Shown here in pieces: positions 52,731 to 61,408 of a stretch of DNA of 64,000 bases (position 1 is the stretch's first letter; each line of letters starts with the position of its first letter). The notes under the pieces were generated by a model. The model made no database searches, was not told where the DNA came from, and saw only the letters and a program-made list of their open reading frames with translations. The stretch lies in contig NZ_BOPF01000003.1 in NCBI RefSeq assembly GCF_016863615.1, positions 403,564 through 467,563 of the forward strand. The letters run 5' to 3'. Source of the DNA: Virgisporangium aliadipatigenens. Lineage in GTDB: Bacteria; Actinomycetota; Actinomycetes; Mycobacteriales; Micromonosporaceae. The position numbers and the translations under genes were made by a program.

Positions 52731-53797
52731 TCGACGCGCACTGCCACCGGGTCCTCGCCGGCGACCTCGACCGGGCGGCGTTCGAACGCGCCTGCACCGA
52801 GGCCGACCTGCCCGCGCCGGCGGGAGTGTCCTATGTGGACGGCCAGCTCGGCCTGGCGGTGCGGCGCTGGTGCTCCCCGGCGCTGGGCCTGCCCGCGCAC
52901 GCCCCGGTCAAGGAGTACCTGGAACGCCGCGCCGCGTACGGCTGGCGCGCCGCCACCGGCACGCTCATGCACGCGGCCGGCCTGACCGAACTCCTCGTCG
53001 ACACCGGCCTGGATCGCGCGGACCTCGTCGACGACCGCACGTTCGCCCAGCTCTGCGGCGCGCGCGTGCGCGAGGTCGTCCGGCTGGAACGGGTGGCCGA
53101 GCTGATGGACTGCGGCGCCGGCGACTTCGCGTCCACCCTCGCGGAAACGCTGCACGCCCGCACCCGCGGCGCGGCGGCCGTGAAGTCGATCATCGCCTAC
53201 CGGCACGGCCTGCACATCCCGCCCGAGCGCCCGTCGGCCGCCGAGGTGACCCGCGCCGCGGGGGAGTGGCTGCGCGGCGGCCGGGGTCGGCTGACCGATC
53301 CGGTGCTGCTGCGGCACATCCTCTGGTCGGGTGTGGACCTCGGGCTGCCGCTGCAACTGCACACCGGGTTCGGCGACCGGGTCCTGGCGCTGCGGCACGC
53401 CGATCCCGCGCTGCTGCAGCCGTTCCTCGCGGCGCTGGACCCGAACGGCCCGCCGATCGTGCTGCTGCACTGCTACCCGTACCACCGGCAGGCGGGCTGG
53501 CTGGCGCAGGTGTTCCCGCGGGTGCACGTCGACCTGGGGCTGACGATCGGCCACCTCGGTGTGCGCGGCGACGCGGTCCTGGGCGAGTTCCTCGAACTGG
53601 CACCCTTCGGCAAGGTGCTCTTCTCCACGGACGCGTACCTGCTGCCGGAGCTGTACCTGGTCGGGGTCAAGCAGTTCCGGCACGGGCTGCGCAAGCTGCT
53701 CGACGGGTGGCGGGCGGACGACGCGCTGTCCGCGGCCGACGCGGCCCGTCTGGAGGAGCGGCTCACGTCCGGCAACGCGCGCCGGGTGTACGGCTGA
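52718..53797 (+). CDS. Amidohydrolase (nodulin-6/FluG N-terminal type)
   Basis: 359 aa TIM-barrel amidohydrolase starting at ATG 52718 inside the GS gene. Motifs: IDAHCHRVLAG (HxH metal site), KSIIAYRHGLHI (Lys ligand), QLHTGFGD (His), LLHCYPYHR (His) and FSTDAYLLPELY (Asp). It corresponds to the N-terminal half of FluG. The tight overlap with the GS-type ligase implies they work on one pathway. The product of the ligase, a gamma-glutamyl compound, could be its substrate (inference). Confidence 0.87.
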   Translation: MAALIDAHCHRVLAGDLDRAAFERACTEADLPAPAGVSYVDGQLGLAVRRWCSPALGLPAHAPVKEYLERRAAYGWRAATGTLMHAAGLTELLVDTGLDRADLVDDRTFAQLCGARVREVVRLERVAELMDCGAGDFASTLAETLHARTRGAAAVKSIIAYRHGLHIPPERPSAAEVTRAAGEWLRGGRGRLTDPVLLRHILWSGVDLGLPLQLHTGFGDRVLALRHADPALLQPFLAALDPNGPPIVLLHCYPYHRQAGWLAQVFPRVHVDLGLTIGHLGVRGDAVLGEFLELAPFGKVLFSTDAYLLPELYLVGVKQFRHGLRKLLDGWRADDALSAADAARLEERLTSGNARRVYG

Positions 53798-53819
53798 CGA
53801 TCGGGGGTAGGTGGCCGCC

Positions 53820-55601
53820 ATGGGCGAGCGGACGGTCTCCGATCTTGTGGTGGAGCGGTTGCGGGAGTGGGGGGTCGACCGCGTCTTCGGGTATTCCGGG
53901 GACGGGATCGACGGGGTGATCGGCGCGCTGCGGCGCGCGGGGGAGCCGGCGTTCGTGCAGGCGCGGCACGAGGAGACGGCGGCGTTCATGGCCGTCGGGC
54001 ACGCCAAGTACACCGGCGGCGTCGGCGTGTGCCTGTCCACCCAGGGGCCCGGCGCGGTGCACCTGCTCAACGGCCTCTACGACGCGAAGCTCGACTCCAA
54101 GCCGGTCGTCGCCATCGTCGGCCAGCAGATGCAGTCCGTGCTCGGCAGCGCCTACCAACAGGAGATCGACCTGGTGCGGCTGTTCGGCGACGTGTGCGCG
54201 CAGTTCGTCCAGGCGGCGCACGATCCGGCGCAGGTGCCGATGCTGCTGGACCGGGCGTTCCGGGCGGCGCTCGCGACCCGCAGTCCGACCTGTGTGATCC
54301 TGCCGCACGACGTGCAGACCGCGCCCGCGCCCGATCCGGGCGCGCACGAGCACGGCGTCGTGGCGACCGCACCCGGGCTCCGGGCCGCCGTCGTGGTCCC
54401 GCACACCGACGACGTGCGGTCCGCCGCCGAGCTTCTCTCCTCGGGGGAACGGGTTGCCGTGCTCGTGGGTCAGGGCGGATACGGCGCCGCCGACGAGATC
54501 GTCGAGCTGGCCGAACGCCTCGGCGCCGGCGTCGCCGCGTCCCTGCTCGGCAAGCCGGTGCTGGACGAGCGGCTGCCGTTCCACTGCGGAGTGATGGGCC
54601 ACCTCGGGACGACCGCGTCGGCCGAACTGATGCGCGCCTGCGACACCCTGCTCATCGTCGGCAGCAACGACCCGTGGACGGAGTTCTACCCGGCGCCGGG
54701 GCAGGCCCGCGCGGTACAGATCGACATCGACGGACGGCGGCTCGGCATCCGTTACCCCGTCGAGGTGCCGCTGCTCGGCGACGCCGCCACGACGCTGCGG
54801 GCGTTGCTGGCGGCGGTGAAGCCCCGCGAGAACGCGCAGTGGCGGGAGAAGGTGACCGGCTGGGTCCGCCGCTGGCACGAGATCGCCGCGGCGCGCGCCA
54901 CCGCGCCGGCCGAGCCGCTCAACCCCCAGGGCGTCATCCGCGCCCTGAACGACCGCCTGCCCGCCGACGCCCAGGTCTCCGTCGACGTCGGCTCGGTGAC
55001 CTACTGGTACGCCCGGCACCTGCGGCTCCCGCCCGGCGTGCCGGCGCACCTGTCGAGCACGCTCGCGTCGATGGGTTCGGCGGTGCCGTACGGGCTGGCG
55101 GCCAAGCTCGCCCGTCCCGACCGGCCGGTGGTGGCCCTCGCCGGCGACGGTGCGATGCAGATGAACGGCCTCGCCGAACTCATCACGGTCGCCGCGCGCT
55201 GGCGGGACTGGGCCGACCCCCGCTTCGTGCTGTGCGTGCTCAACAACCGCGACCTGGCCGAGGTGAGCTGGGAACAGCGCGAGACGGAGGGCGAACCGCG
55301 CTTCGCCGCCTCGCAGGACCTGCCCGATGTGCGCTACGCCGAGTGGGCGGCGCTGCTGGGCCTGCGCGGCGCGCGGGTCTCCACAGTGGACGAACTGGAG
55401 TGGGCCTGGGACGAGGCGTTCGCGGCGGACCGCCCGATGGTGATCGACGCCTGGGTGGATCCGGCGATCCCGCTGCTGCCCCCGTTGCAGCCGGACGAGA
55501 AGATCGCCCCGATGCTCGACGCCCTGCGGTCGGAGCCCGGCCCGCTGGCCGAACGCGCCCTGGCCCACCTCCGCCGCGAACGCGCCGACGAAGGCTTCTG
55601 A
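53820..55601 (+). CDS. Thiamine-diphosphate enzyme, pyruvate oxidase/POX-like
   Basis: 593 aa from ATG 53820, with AGGTGG at 53809-53814; an in-frame GTG at 53811 is the alternative. Three-domain ThDP fold: N-terminal PYR (catalytic Glu in ARHEETAAFMAVGHAKYTGG), central FAD/CoA-like Rossmann (LLIVGSNDPWTEFYPAPGQARAVQID), C-terminal PP (GDGAMQMNGLAELITVA ... VLNNRDLAEVSWEQR, from ~441). Resembles pyruvate:quinone oxidoreductase and pyruvate oxidase. It lacks an obvious lipid-binding C-terminal amphipathic helix of E. coli PoxB. Starts 22 nt after the amidohydrolase. Confidence 0.88.
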   Translation: MGERTVSDLVVERLREWGVDRVFGYSGDGIDGVIGALRRAGEPAFVQARHEETAAFMAVGHAKYTGGVGVCLSTQGPGAVHLLNGLYDAKLDSKPVVAIVGQQMQSVLGSAYQQEIDLVRLFGDVCAQFVQAAHDPAQVPMLLDRAFRAALATRSPTCVILPHDVQTAPAPDPGAHEHGVVATAPGLRAAVVVPHTDDVRSAAELLSSGERVAVLVGQGGYGAADEIVELAERLGAGVAASLLGKPVLDERLPFHCGVMGHLGTTASAELMRACDTLLIVGSNDPWTEFYPAPGQARAVQIDIDGRRLGIRYPVEVPLLGDAATTLRALLAAVKPRENAQWREKVTGWVRRWHEIAAARATAPAEPLNPQGVIRALNDRLPADAQVSVDVGSVTYWYARHLRLPPGVPAHLSSTLASMGSAVPYGLAAKLARPDRPVVALAGDGAMQMNGLAELITVAARWRDWADPRFVLCVLNNRDLAEVSWEQRETEGEPRFAASQDLPDVRYAEWAALLGLRGARVSTVDELEWAWDEAFAADRPMVIDAWVDPAIPLLPPLQPDEKIAPMLDALRSEPGPLAERALAHLRRERADEGF

Positions 55602-55633
55602 CCCGCGCGGGCTCGGGCGCGACCGCTTCCCGG

Positions 55634-56572
55634 TCAGGGCACGAGGGCGTGCTTCCCGCCACCCGGATGGCGCCCGCTGAGGAGGTTGAGCACGTCCCCG
55701 GCAGCCGACAGGGGATGCGTTCCGGCGATCGGCACCACCAGCGAGCCGGCCGCGGCGAGGGCGATGATGTCGGCTCGCGCCGCACGCTCCCGGGCCGCCG
55801 GCCAGGTGCCGATCGAAAACTCCATGTCCTCGTCGAACGCGCGCGGGTACGCCGCGCACGTCATGACCCGCCGCCGGTTTCGCACCAGCGCGAACGAGAC
55901 GTCCAACGCCTCGTCCGTGCCCGCGCAGTCCAGGGCGACCTGGACTCCGTCCGGCGCCAGTTCCCGCACGCGGGCCTCGAGCCCGTCGCCGTACTCCACC
56001 GGCTCGCCACCGAACCGCCGCACCACCTCGACGTTGTCCGCGCCGCAGGTGCCGATGACCCGCGCGCCCAGCATCCGGGCCTGTTGCAGGATGCTGACCC
56101 CGATGCCGCCCGACGCGGCGTGCAGGAGCACCGTGTCACCGGCGGCGACCTCCGTGACGCGGAGCATCTTCGCCGCCGACGTTCCGCACAGCAGGAGGTT
56201 CGCGGCCTCCGGGAAGTCGATGGTGTCCGGTTTCCGGTAGACGTCATCGGCCCGGATCGTGACCCGTTCGGCGAATCCGCCGACGGTCCGGAAGGCCAGC
56301 ACGGGATCGCCGACGGCGCCCCCGCCCGAGGCGATGGCGGTGTCGGGGCCGATCGCCGAGATCACTCCGGCGACCTCGTATCCGAGCGGATGCGCCGGGA
56401 ACAGGGGCGCGTTCGCGAGCGGGCCGAGGCAGGCCAGGAAGTCGGCCTGGTTGACGCCGGCGGCGCGTACGTCGACGGTGACCTCACCCGGCCCGGGAGC
56501 CGGTACCTCCACCTCGACGGCTTCTACGGCGACCGGCGCTCCCGGCTTCGTGGCGACGATTGCCACGCTCAT
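55634..56572 (-). CDS. NADP-dependent quinone oxidoreductase-like MDR protein
   Basis: 312 aa from ATG 56572, zinc-free medium-chain reductase. AGVNQADFLACLGPL (family signature), Rossmann loop LLHAASGGIGVSILQQARMLGARVIGT, and C-terminal IAGTHPLSAAGDVLNLLSGRHPGGGKHALVP. Likely reduces quinones or enones with NADPH. Divergent from a LuxR-type regulator across a perfect 16-bp palindrome, and probably under its control. Confidence 0.9.
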   Translation of the reverse strand: MSVAIVATKPGAPVAVEAVEVEVPAPGPGEVTVDVRAAGVNQADFLACLGPLANAPLFPAHPLGYEVAGVISAIGPDTAIASGGGAVGDPVLAFRTVGGFAERVTIRADDVYRKPDTIDFPEAANLLLCGTSAAKMLRVTEVAAGDTVLLHAASGGIGVSILQQARMLGARVIGTCGADNVEVVRRFGGEPVEYGDGLEARVRELAPDGVQVALDCAGTDEALDVSFALVRNRRRVMTCAAYPRAFDEDMEFSIGTWPAARERAARADIIALAAAGSLVVPIAGTHPLSAAGDVLNLLSGRHPGGGKHALVP

Positions 56573-56649
56573 GCGCGTTCCTCGATTCCTGGTCGGCGGC
56601 CCCGGCTCGGGCACCGGACCAGGCTAGAAAAACGGCAGGCGAAGGGCCC

Positions 56650-56665
56650 TCCCACAATTGTGGGA
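56650..56665. promoter_or_regulatory. Perfect 16-bp palindrome TCCCACAATTGTGGGA
   Basis: An uninterrupted perfect palindrome midway between the divergent oxidoreductase (start 56572) and LuxR regulator (start about 56679). It is likely the operator of the LuxR protein, controlling both genes. Confidence 0.7.
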
Positions 56666-56678
56666 TAGCGTGCGACGA

Positions 56679-57722
56679 GTGAGATCATCATCCGTCGAGC
56701 GCGAGGCGGTGCGCGACGTCGAGAACCTGTGCCGGATGGACCTCGACTCCGCGCAGTTGCAGCGCCGCATCGGTGCCCGGTTGTCGCGTCGGCTCAATGC
56801 CGATGCCTTCTGTTTCGGCACCATGGACCCGTCGACGCTGCTCGTGACCGGCCACGTGACCGAAGGCATCCCGCCGGAGGCGGCCACGGCCGCCGCGCAC
56901 AACGAGTATCTGGTCGACGACGTTCTCAAGTTCGCCGCGCTGGCCCGCGCCGACGTGCGTGCCGGCGTACTCAGCGTGGCCGTCGGTGGGAATCCGCGGC
57001 GCAGCCACCGGTACCGCGCACTGATGCCGCTCATCGACGCCCGGGACGAGCTACGCGCGACGTTCGTGGTCGGCGGGCTGTGCTGGGGCGGCATGTCCCT
57101 GTATCGCGGCGGCCGGCGACCCACCTTCTCCGCGGCCGATGCCGCGCTGTTGCAGCGGCTGTCCGCCACGATCGGCGCGGCGCTTCGTACCGCCGCGCAC
57201 CGTCCGGCGACCGGCGCCGCACGCGGTCCCGCCGACGCGGGCGTGCTCGTCCTCGACCACGATCTCCGGCTCGTCACCGCGAATCCGGCCGCGCAGCGGT
57301 GGATCGAGGAACTCGGTTCGTCGGGACTACCCATCGCCGTCCTCGACGTCGCCGCGCGGGCACAGAAGTCCGCGGCCTACGGGCGCGTCCGGGACCGGTC
57401 GGGACGGTGGATCTCCGTGCAGGCGTCACCCCTCACCGGCGACCGCCCGGCGTCCATCGCCGTTCTCATCGCCCCGGCGCCGACCGCCGAGGTGATCGAG
57501 ATCCTGCAACTCGCGTACGCGTTGACCCGCAGCGAGCGGGCCGTCCTGGAACAGGTCATCAGCGGCGCCTCCTCGCGGACGATCGCCGGCCGGCTGTTCA
57601 TCACCACGGCGACCGTGCAGGACCACCTGAAGGCGATCTTCGCGAAGGTGGGCGTGCGGAGCCGGGGCGAACTGGTGGCGCGCATGCTGGACGGCGGCTT
57701 CCGGACCGTTGCCGCGGGATAG
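56679..57722 (+). CDS. LuxR-family regulator with GAF-like sensor
   Basis: About 347 aa from GTG 56679 (GTG 56670 and TTG 56658 are in frame upstream). N-terminal GAF-like domain (~15-160; LSRRLNADAFCFGTMDPSTLLVTGHVTEG, FSAADAALLQRLSATIGAALRTA), a PAS-like middle (GVLVLDHDLRLVTANPAAQRWIEEL, ~185-265), and a C-terminal LuxR HTH (LTRSERAVLEQVISGASSRTIAGRLFITTATVQDHLKAIFAKVGVRSRGELVARM). No receiver domain. Ligand or light/redox cue unknown. The upstream palindrome is its probable binding site. Confidence 0.88.
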   Translation: MRSSSVEREAVRDVENLCRMDLDSAQLQRRIGARLSRRLNADAFCFGTMDPSTLLVTGHVTEGIPPEAATAAAHNEYLVDDVLKFAALARADVRAGVLSVAVGGNPRRSHRYRALMPLIDARDELRATFVVGGLCWGGMSLYRGGRRPTFSAADAALLQRLSATIGAALRTAAHRPATGAARGPADAGVLVLDHDLRLVTANPAAQRWIEELGSSGLPIAVLDVAARAQKSAAYGRVRDRSGRWISVQASPLTGDRPASIAVLIAPAPTAEVIEILQLAYALTRSERAVLEQVISGASSRTIAGRLFITTATVQDHLKAIFAKVGVRSRGELVARMLDGGFRTVAAG

Positions 57723-57759
57723 GCGCACCTGCCGTACGCGGGGCCGGGTGCCGCGGCCG

Positions 57760-58218
57760 TCAGTCGGCCACGACGAGTGCCTGCGGGGCGGCCTGCTTCA
57801 TCCGGCCGCGCAGCCAGGAGAGCTGGATCGCGGTCTCCGGTCCGCACTCGGACGTCACGGCAAGGAGTTCGCGGTCGCGGGCGCCCTGCGCGGCCTGCGC
57901 CACGACCGTCCAGCAGATGTCGCACTCGGCGGCCATCAGGTACAGGTCCTGCAGGTCGCGCAGCAGCCCGAGGCCGCCGGTGCGGGTGCCGCGGAACAGC
58001 TCGGAGTGGAGGCGTTCGGGCTCGTCGGGGGCGTCCTCGGCGTACCTGCGGGCGAACGGCTCCAGCCGGCCGGCGTGCGCGTCGCAGACCCGTGCCTGGT
58101 CGTGGCACAGGTGGAAGATGTCCGGCTCCTCCTTGTGGTCCTCGGCCACCTGACGGAACGCCTCCGCCAGCGCGTTCTGCGAACGGTGCAGCAGGCCGAG
58201 ATAGTGGGCCAGGTGCAC
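57760..58218 (-). CDS. Small helical protein linked to the molybdoenzyme
   Basis: 152 aa from GTG 58218, 2 nt after the stop of the molybdopterin oxidoreductase, so the same operon. Predicted all-helical, His/Asp/Glu-rich (LGLLHRSQNALAEAFRQVAEDHKEEPDIFHLCHDQARVCDAH) with cysteines in HLCHDQARVC and AECDICWTVV. The helical bundle with Cys/His could bind a metal or act as a chaperone or electron partner. It lacks TorD/NarJ signatures. I do not recognise a family. Confidence 0.7.
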   Translation of the reverse strand: MHLAHYLGLLHRSQNALAEAFRQVAEDHKEEPDIFHLCHDQARVCDAHAGRLEPFARRYAEDAPDEPERLHSELFRGTRTGGLGLLRDLQDLYLMAAECDICWTVVAQAAQGARDRELLAVTSECGPETAIQLSWLRGRMKQAAPQALVVAD

Positions 58219-58220
58219 GG

Positions 58221-60524
58221 CTACCCCTTCCCGATCCGCACGGCCGCCACCTTGAACAGCGGCTGCTTGGACACCGGATCCCACGCGGTGACGGTCAGTT
58301 CGTTCGCGGCGACGCGGCCGGGGGCGTCGAAGCAGCCGTAGTGGAACGGCACGAACACCGTGCCGGGGCGCACGTCGGCGATCCGCGCCGGAGCGAACAT
58401 CTCGCCGCGCGGCGACGTCACGCGCACCCGGTCGCCGTCGCCGATGCCGAGCCGCGCGGCGTCGTCGGCGTGCAGTTCCACCCACACGTCGGGGGCGGCG
58501 GCGTTCAGCTCCGGCGCGCGGGCCGTCTTGGTGCGGGTGTGGAAGTGGTATACGGTGCGCCCGGTGGTCAGCATGAACGGGTACTCCTCGTCCGGCACCT
58601 CCGGCGCGGGCCGGTAGTGCGCGGCGTGCAGGAAGGCGCGTCCGCGCGGTTCCTTGGCGCGGTACTCCTGCGCGGTGTGCTCGGCCCCGGTCGACAGGTC
58701 CTGCCCGTAGGTCTCGCAGTAGTCCGGGTCGGTGTGGAAGATGCCCTCGGTGTAGAGGCGTTCGGTGCCGTGGGGGCGGTCGGCGGTGCACGGCCACTGG
58801 ATGCCGGTGCCGGCGCGCAGCTTCTCGTAGGTGATGCCGGTGTAGTCGCAGGGCCGTCCGGCCGAGCAGCGCTTCCACGCCTCGAACGCACCCTCGGCGT
58901 CCCGCCAGCCGATCAGCGGCCGGCCGTCCCGGTCGCGGAAGTCCATGCGGGCCGCGTAGTCGAGGAAGATGTCGAGGTCGGCGCGGGCCTCGCCGGGCGG
59001 CTCGACGGCCTTCTCGCTCAGGTGCACGGTGCGGTCGGCGTTCGTGAAGGTGCCGAGCTTCTCGCCCCAGCCGGCCGCCGGCAGCACGACGTCGGCCAGT
59101 TCGGTGGTCTCCGTGCGGTACAGGTCCTGCACCACCACCATCAGGTCCGCCGAGGAGAGCGTGCGCCGGATCCGCGCGAGTTCGGGGAGGGAGACCGCCG
59201 GGTTCGTCGCCGATATCCAGAGCAGTCGGATCGAACCCTGTTCGGCGTAGCGGAAGATCTGCATCGCGTGCGTCGGTGGGGCCCAGTGCGGGATGGTCGT
59301 CCCGTCGACGTTCCACAGCTCGGCGAGCTGCCTGATGTGGGTGGCGTTGGCCCAGTTGCGCAGCCCGGGCAGGTCCCCGTCGGCGCCGGTCTCGCGGGTG
59401 TTCTGTGCGGTCGGCTGGCCGTTCATCTGGTAGAGGCCGGCGCCGGGGCGGCCGAGCATGCCGCGGATCAGGTGCAGGTTGTTGACGGCGCACGCGGCGG
59501 CGGTCGCCTGGTTGGACTGGTAGAAGCCCTGCAGCACGGTCGAGAGCAGCCGGTACGCGCCGCCGACCAGCTCCGCGGCGCGTTCCAGGTCAGCGGCGCG
59601 CAGGTCGCAGATCTCGGCCACCCGTGCGGGTGTGTAGGAGTCCACGACGCGGCACAGCTCCTCGAACCCGATCGTGTGCGCGCGCACATACGCCGGATCG
59701 GACTGTCCATTGTGGATGATGAGCCGCAGTATGCCGTTCACCAGAGCGAGATTGGTGCCGGGACGCGGGGCGAGGTGCACGTCCGCCTCGCGCGCGACGG
59801 GCGTGGTGCGCGGGTCGACGGCGAGCATGGCCGGTCTCGCGCCGCCGCGCCTGCGGTCGAGCATCCGCGCCCACAGCACCGTCTGCGTCTCGGCGACGTT
59901 GTGCCCCCAGAGCGCGATCGCGTCGCAGTGGTCGACGTCGGTGTACGAACCGGGCTGCCCGTCGGTGCCGAAGCTCGCCTTCAGCGCGGCCGCGGCGGTC
60001 GCGGTGCACAGGCGCGTGTTGCCGTCCATGTGCGGCGTGCCGAGGCCGGCCTTGCCGATGACCGCGAGGGTGTAGTACTCCTCGAGGAAGAGCTGGCCGG
60101 AGGTGTAGAACCCGAACCGCCCCCAGCCGCCCGGCCTCGCCAGCAGCTGCTTCGAACGTTCGACGATGCGGCCCATCGCCGTGTCCCAGTCTGTCTCGAC
60201 GAGCCGGTCGCCCTCGCGCACGAGCGGTCGGGTCAGCCGGTCCGGGCTGTGCACGGACCGCCAGCCGTAGAGGTCCTTCGGGCCGAGCCGCCCGCGGTTG
60301 ACCCGGTCGGTGGCCACGCCCCGCACCCCGACGATCCGCCCGTCCCGAACCCCGATGTCCATGGCGTCGCCGTTGGAGTGCAGGACCGAGGCGGAGCGGA
60401 ACCAGGCGTCCACGCCGGCCGGGCAGTTCTCGTCGACCCGGATCGGCCACCTCTCGCCCGGGCCGTACGGGGTGCGTTCCCCCCACGGATCGCGGATGCG
60501 TTCGGTCCCGTCCGAAACGGCCAT
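58221..60524 (-). CDS. Molybdopterin-dependent oxidoreductase lacking the N-terminal Fe-S motif
   Basis: 767 aa of the DMSO-reductase/nitrate-reductase superfamily binding bis-MGD: GNTRLCTATAA (Cys173, position of the NapA-type Mo ligand), WGHNVAETQTV, RTTPVAREADVHLAPRPGTNLALVNG, YQMNGQPTAQNTRETGADGDLPGLRN and the C-terminal molydop_binding domain (LTTGRTVYHFHTRTKTAR...). The CxxCxxxC [4Fe-4S] site that opens such proteins is missing; the only early cysteine is Cys34 (DENCPAGVDAWFRSASVLHSNG). Electron exit must use another route. No twin-Arg signal is seen, so cytoplasmic. Substrate unknown (nitrate- or formate-like). Followed by a 152-aa helical protein. Confidence 0.88.
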   Translation of the reverse strand: MAVSDGTERIRDPWGERTPYGPGERWPIRVDENCPAGVDAWFRSASVLHSNGDAMDIGVRDGRIVGVRGVATDRVNRGRLGPKDLYGWRSVHSPDRLTRPLVREGDRLVETDWDTAMGRIVERSKQLLARPGGWGRFGFYTSGQLFLEEYYTLAVIGKAGLGTPHMDGNTRLCTATAAAALKASFGTDGQPGSYTDVDHCDAIALWGHNVAETQTVLWARMLDRRRGGARPAMLAVDPRTTPVAREADVHLAPRPGTNLALVNGILRLIIHNGQSDPAYVRAHTIGFEELCRVVDSYTPARVAEICDLRAADLERAAELVGGAYRLLSTVLQGFYQSNQATAAACAVNNLHLIRGMLGRPGAGLYQMNGQPTAQNTRETGADGDLPGLRNWANATHIRQLAELWNVDGTTIPHWAPPTHAMQIFRYAEQGSIRLLWISATNPAVSLPELARIRRTLSSADLMVVVQDLYRTETTELADVVLPAAGWGEKLGTFTNADRTVHLSEKAVEPPGEARADLDIFLDYAARMDFRDRDGRPLIGWRDAEGAFEAWKRCSAGRPCDYTGITYEKLRAGTGIQWPCTADRPHGTERLYTEGIFHTDPDYCETYGQDLSTGAEHTAQEYRAKEPRGRAFLHAAHYRPAPEVPDEEYPFMLTTGRTVYHFHTRTKTARAPELNAAAPDVWVELHADDAARLGIGDGDRVRVTSPRGEMFAPARIADVRPGTVFVPFHYGCFDAPGRVAANELTVTAWDPVSKQPLFKVAAVRIGKG

Positions 60525-60564
60525 AGCGGCCGCCTTACCCGGCGGCCGCCGGCTTACTCGTGGA

Positions 60565-61329
60565 TCAGAGCTTCTTCATGCAGAAGACGTAGGACGAGCT
60601 GACCTGCATGATGCCGTTGCGGTAGTACGTGACGGTGTAGTGCGTGTTGTAGCCCGACACGTTCTGGCACGGTGTCGGGTCGATCGTCCCGTACAGGCGC
60701 TTGAGCACCTTGTAGTTGCCCTTGACGCAGTCCGCCGGGATCATGTCCGGGTCCTGGTCGCTGCCGTTGTTGTGCAGGCAGCCGCCCTCCTTGACGTCGT
60801 CGAGCGACGGCTTGGTGGGCGAGGGCGGCGGCGGGCTGGTCGACGGGCGCGCCGGGGTCGGCGACACCGGCAGCGACGGCGGCGCGTAGCTGAACGTCGG
60901 CGATGCCGTCGGGGTGGAGCCGGCGGCGGCCGTGTTCTTCGGCTTGTCGTCGTCGCCACCGCCGAACGAGCGGTATCCGCCGTAGCCGCAGCACGCCACC
61001 ACGAGCAGCACGACGACGAGGGCGAGCGTCAGGCTCGCCCTGTTGGTGCCGGGCCGCTGCGGCGGCGGCGCGTTGTACGGCGGCCCCGGGAACGCGCCCG
61101 GCTGCTGCTGCCCGAACGGGTCGCCCGGCGGCGGGAACTGCCCCGGCTGGCCGCCCGGCGGCGGGAACTGGCCGGTCGGCGGCGGGAACTGCGCCGACTG
61201 GTCGCCCGGCGGCGGAAAGTACTGCCCCGGCTGCTGGCTCTGCTGCGGGCCGAAGTAGGTGTGCAGCGAGTCCATCGTGTTGTCGTGCGGCTGATCGTCA
61301 CGGCCCGGCTGTGACGGCGGAAAAGTCAT
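60565..61329 (-). CDS. LppU/SCO3897-like membrane protein with Pro-rich head
   Basis: 254 aa. N-terminal cytoplasmic Pro/Gly/Gln repeats (QFPPPGGQPGQFPPPGD; ~1-95), one transmembrane helix (ASLTLALVVVLLVVACCGYGGY, ~98-119), a Pro/Ser-rich linker, and a ~80-aa external domain with four cysteines (GGCLHNNG, PADCVKGNYKVL, PTPCQNV, YVFCMKKL). The cysteine pattern and layout match the LppU/SCO3897 family of actinobacteria. Function unknown. Confidence 0.78.
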   Translation of the reverse strand: MTFPPSQPGRDDQPHDNTMDSLHTYFGPQQSQQPGQYFPPPGDQSAQFPPPTGQFPPPGGQPGQFPPPGDPFGQQQPGAFPGPPYNAPPPQRPGTNRASLTLALVVVLLVVACCGYGGYRSFGGGDDDKPKNTAAAGSTPTASPTFSYAPPSLPVSPTPARPSTSPPPPSPTKPSLDDVKEGGCLHNNGSDQDPDMIPADCVKGNYKVLKRLYGTIDPTPCQNVSGYNTHYTVTYYRNGIMQVSSSYVFCMKKL

Positions 61330-61408
61330 GGTCGGACACCCCCCGTTGGTCCGCGCAGGAGTGTATCCACACCTGTCGAGCGATGCGCGACCTGGTCCGG
61401 GGCCCGCG

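Noticed and set aside
55604..55613. CCCGCGCGGG palindrome between convergent genes
   Set aside because: Ten GC-only bases in a very GC-rich window is not distinctive.
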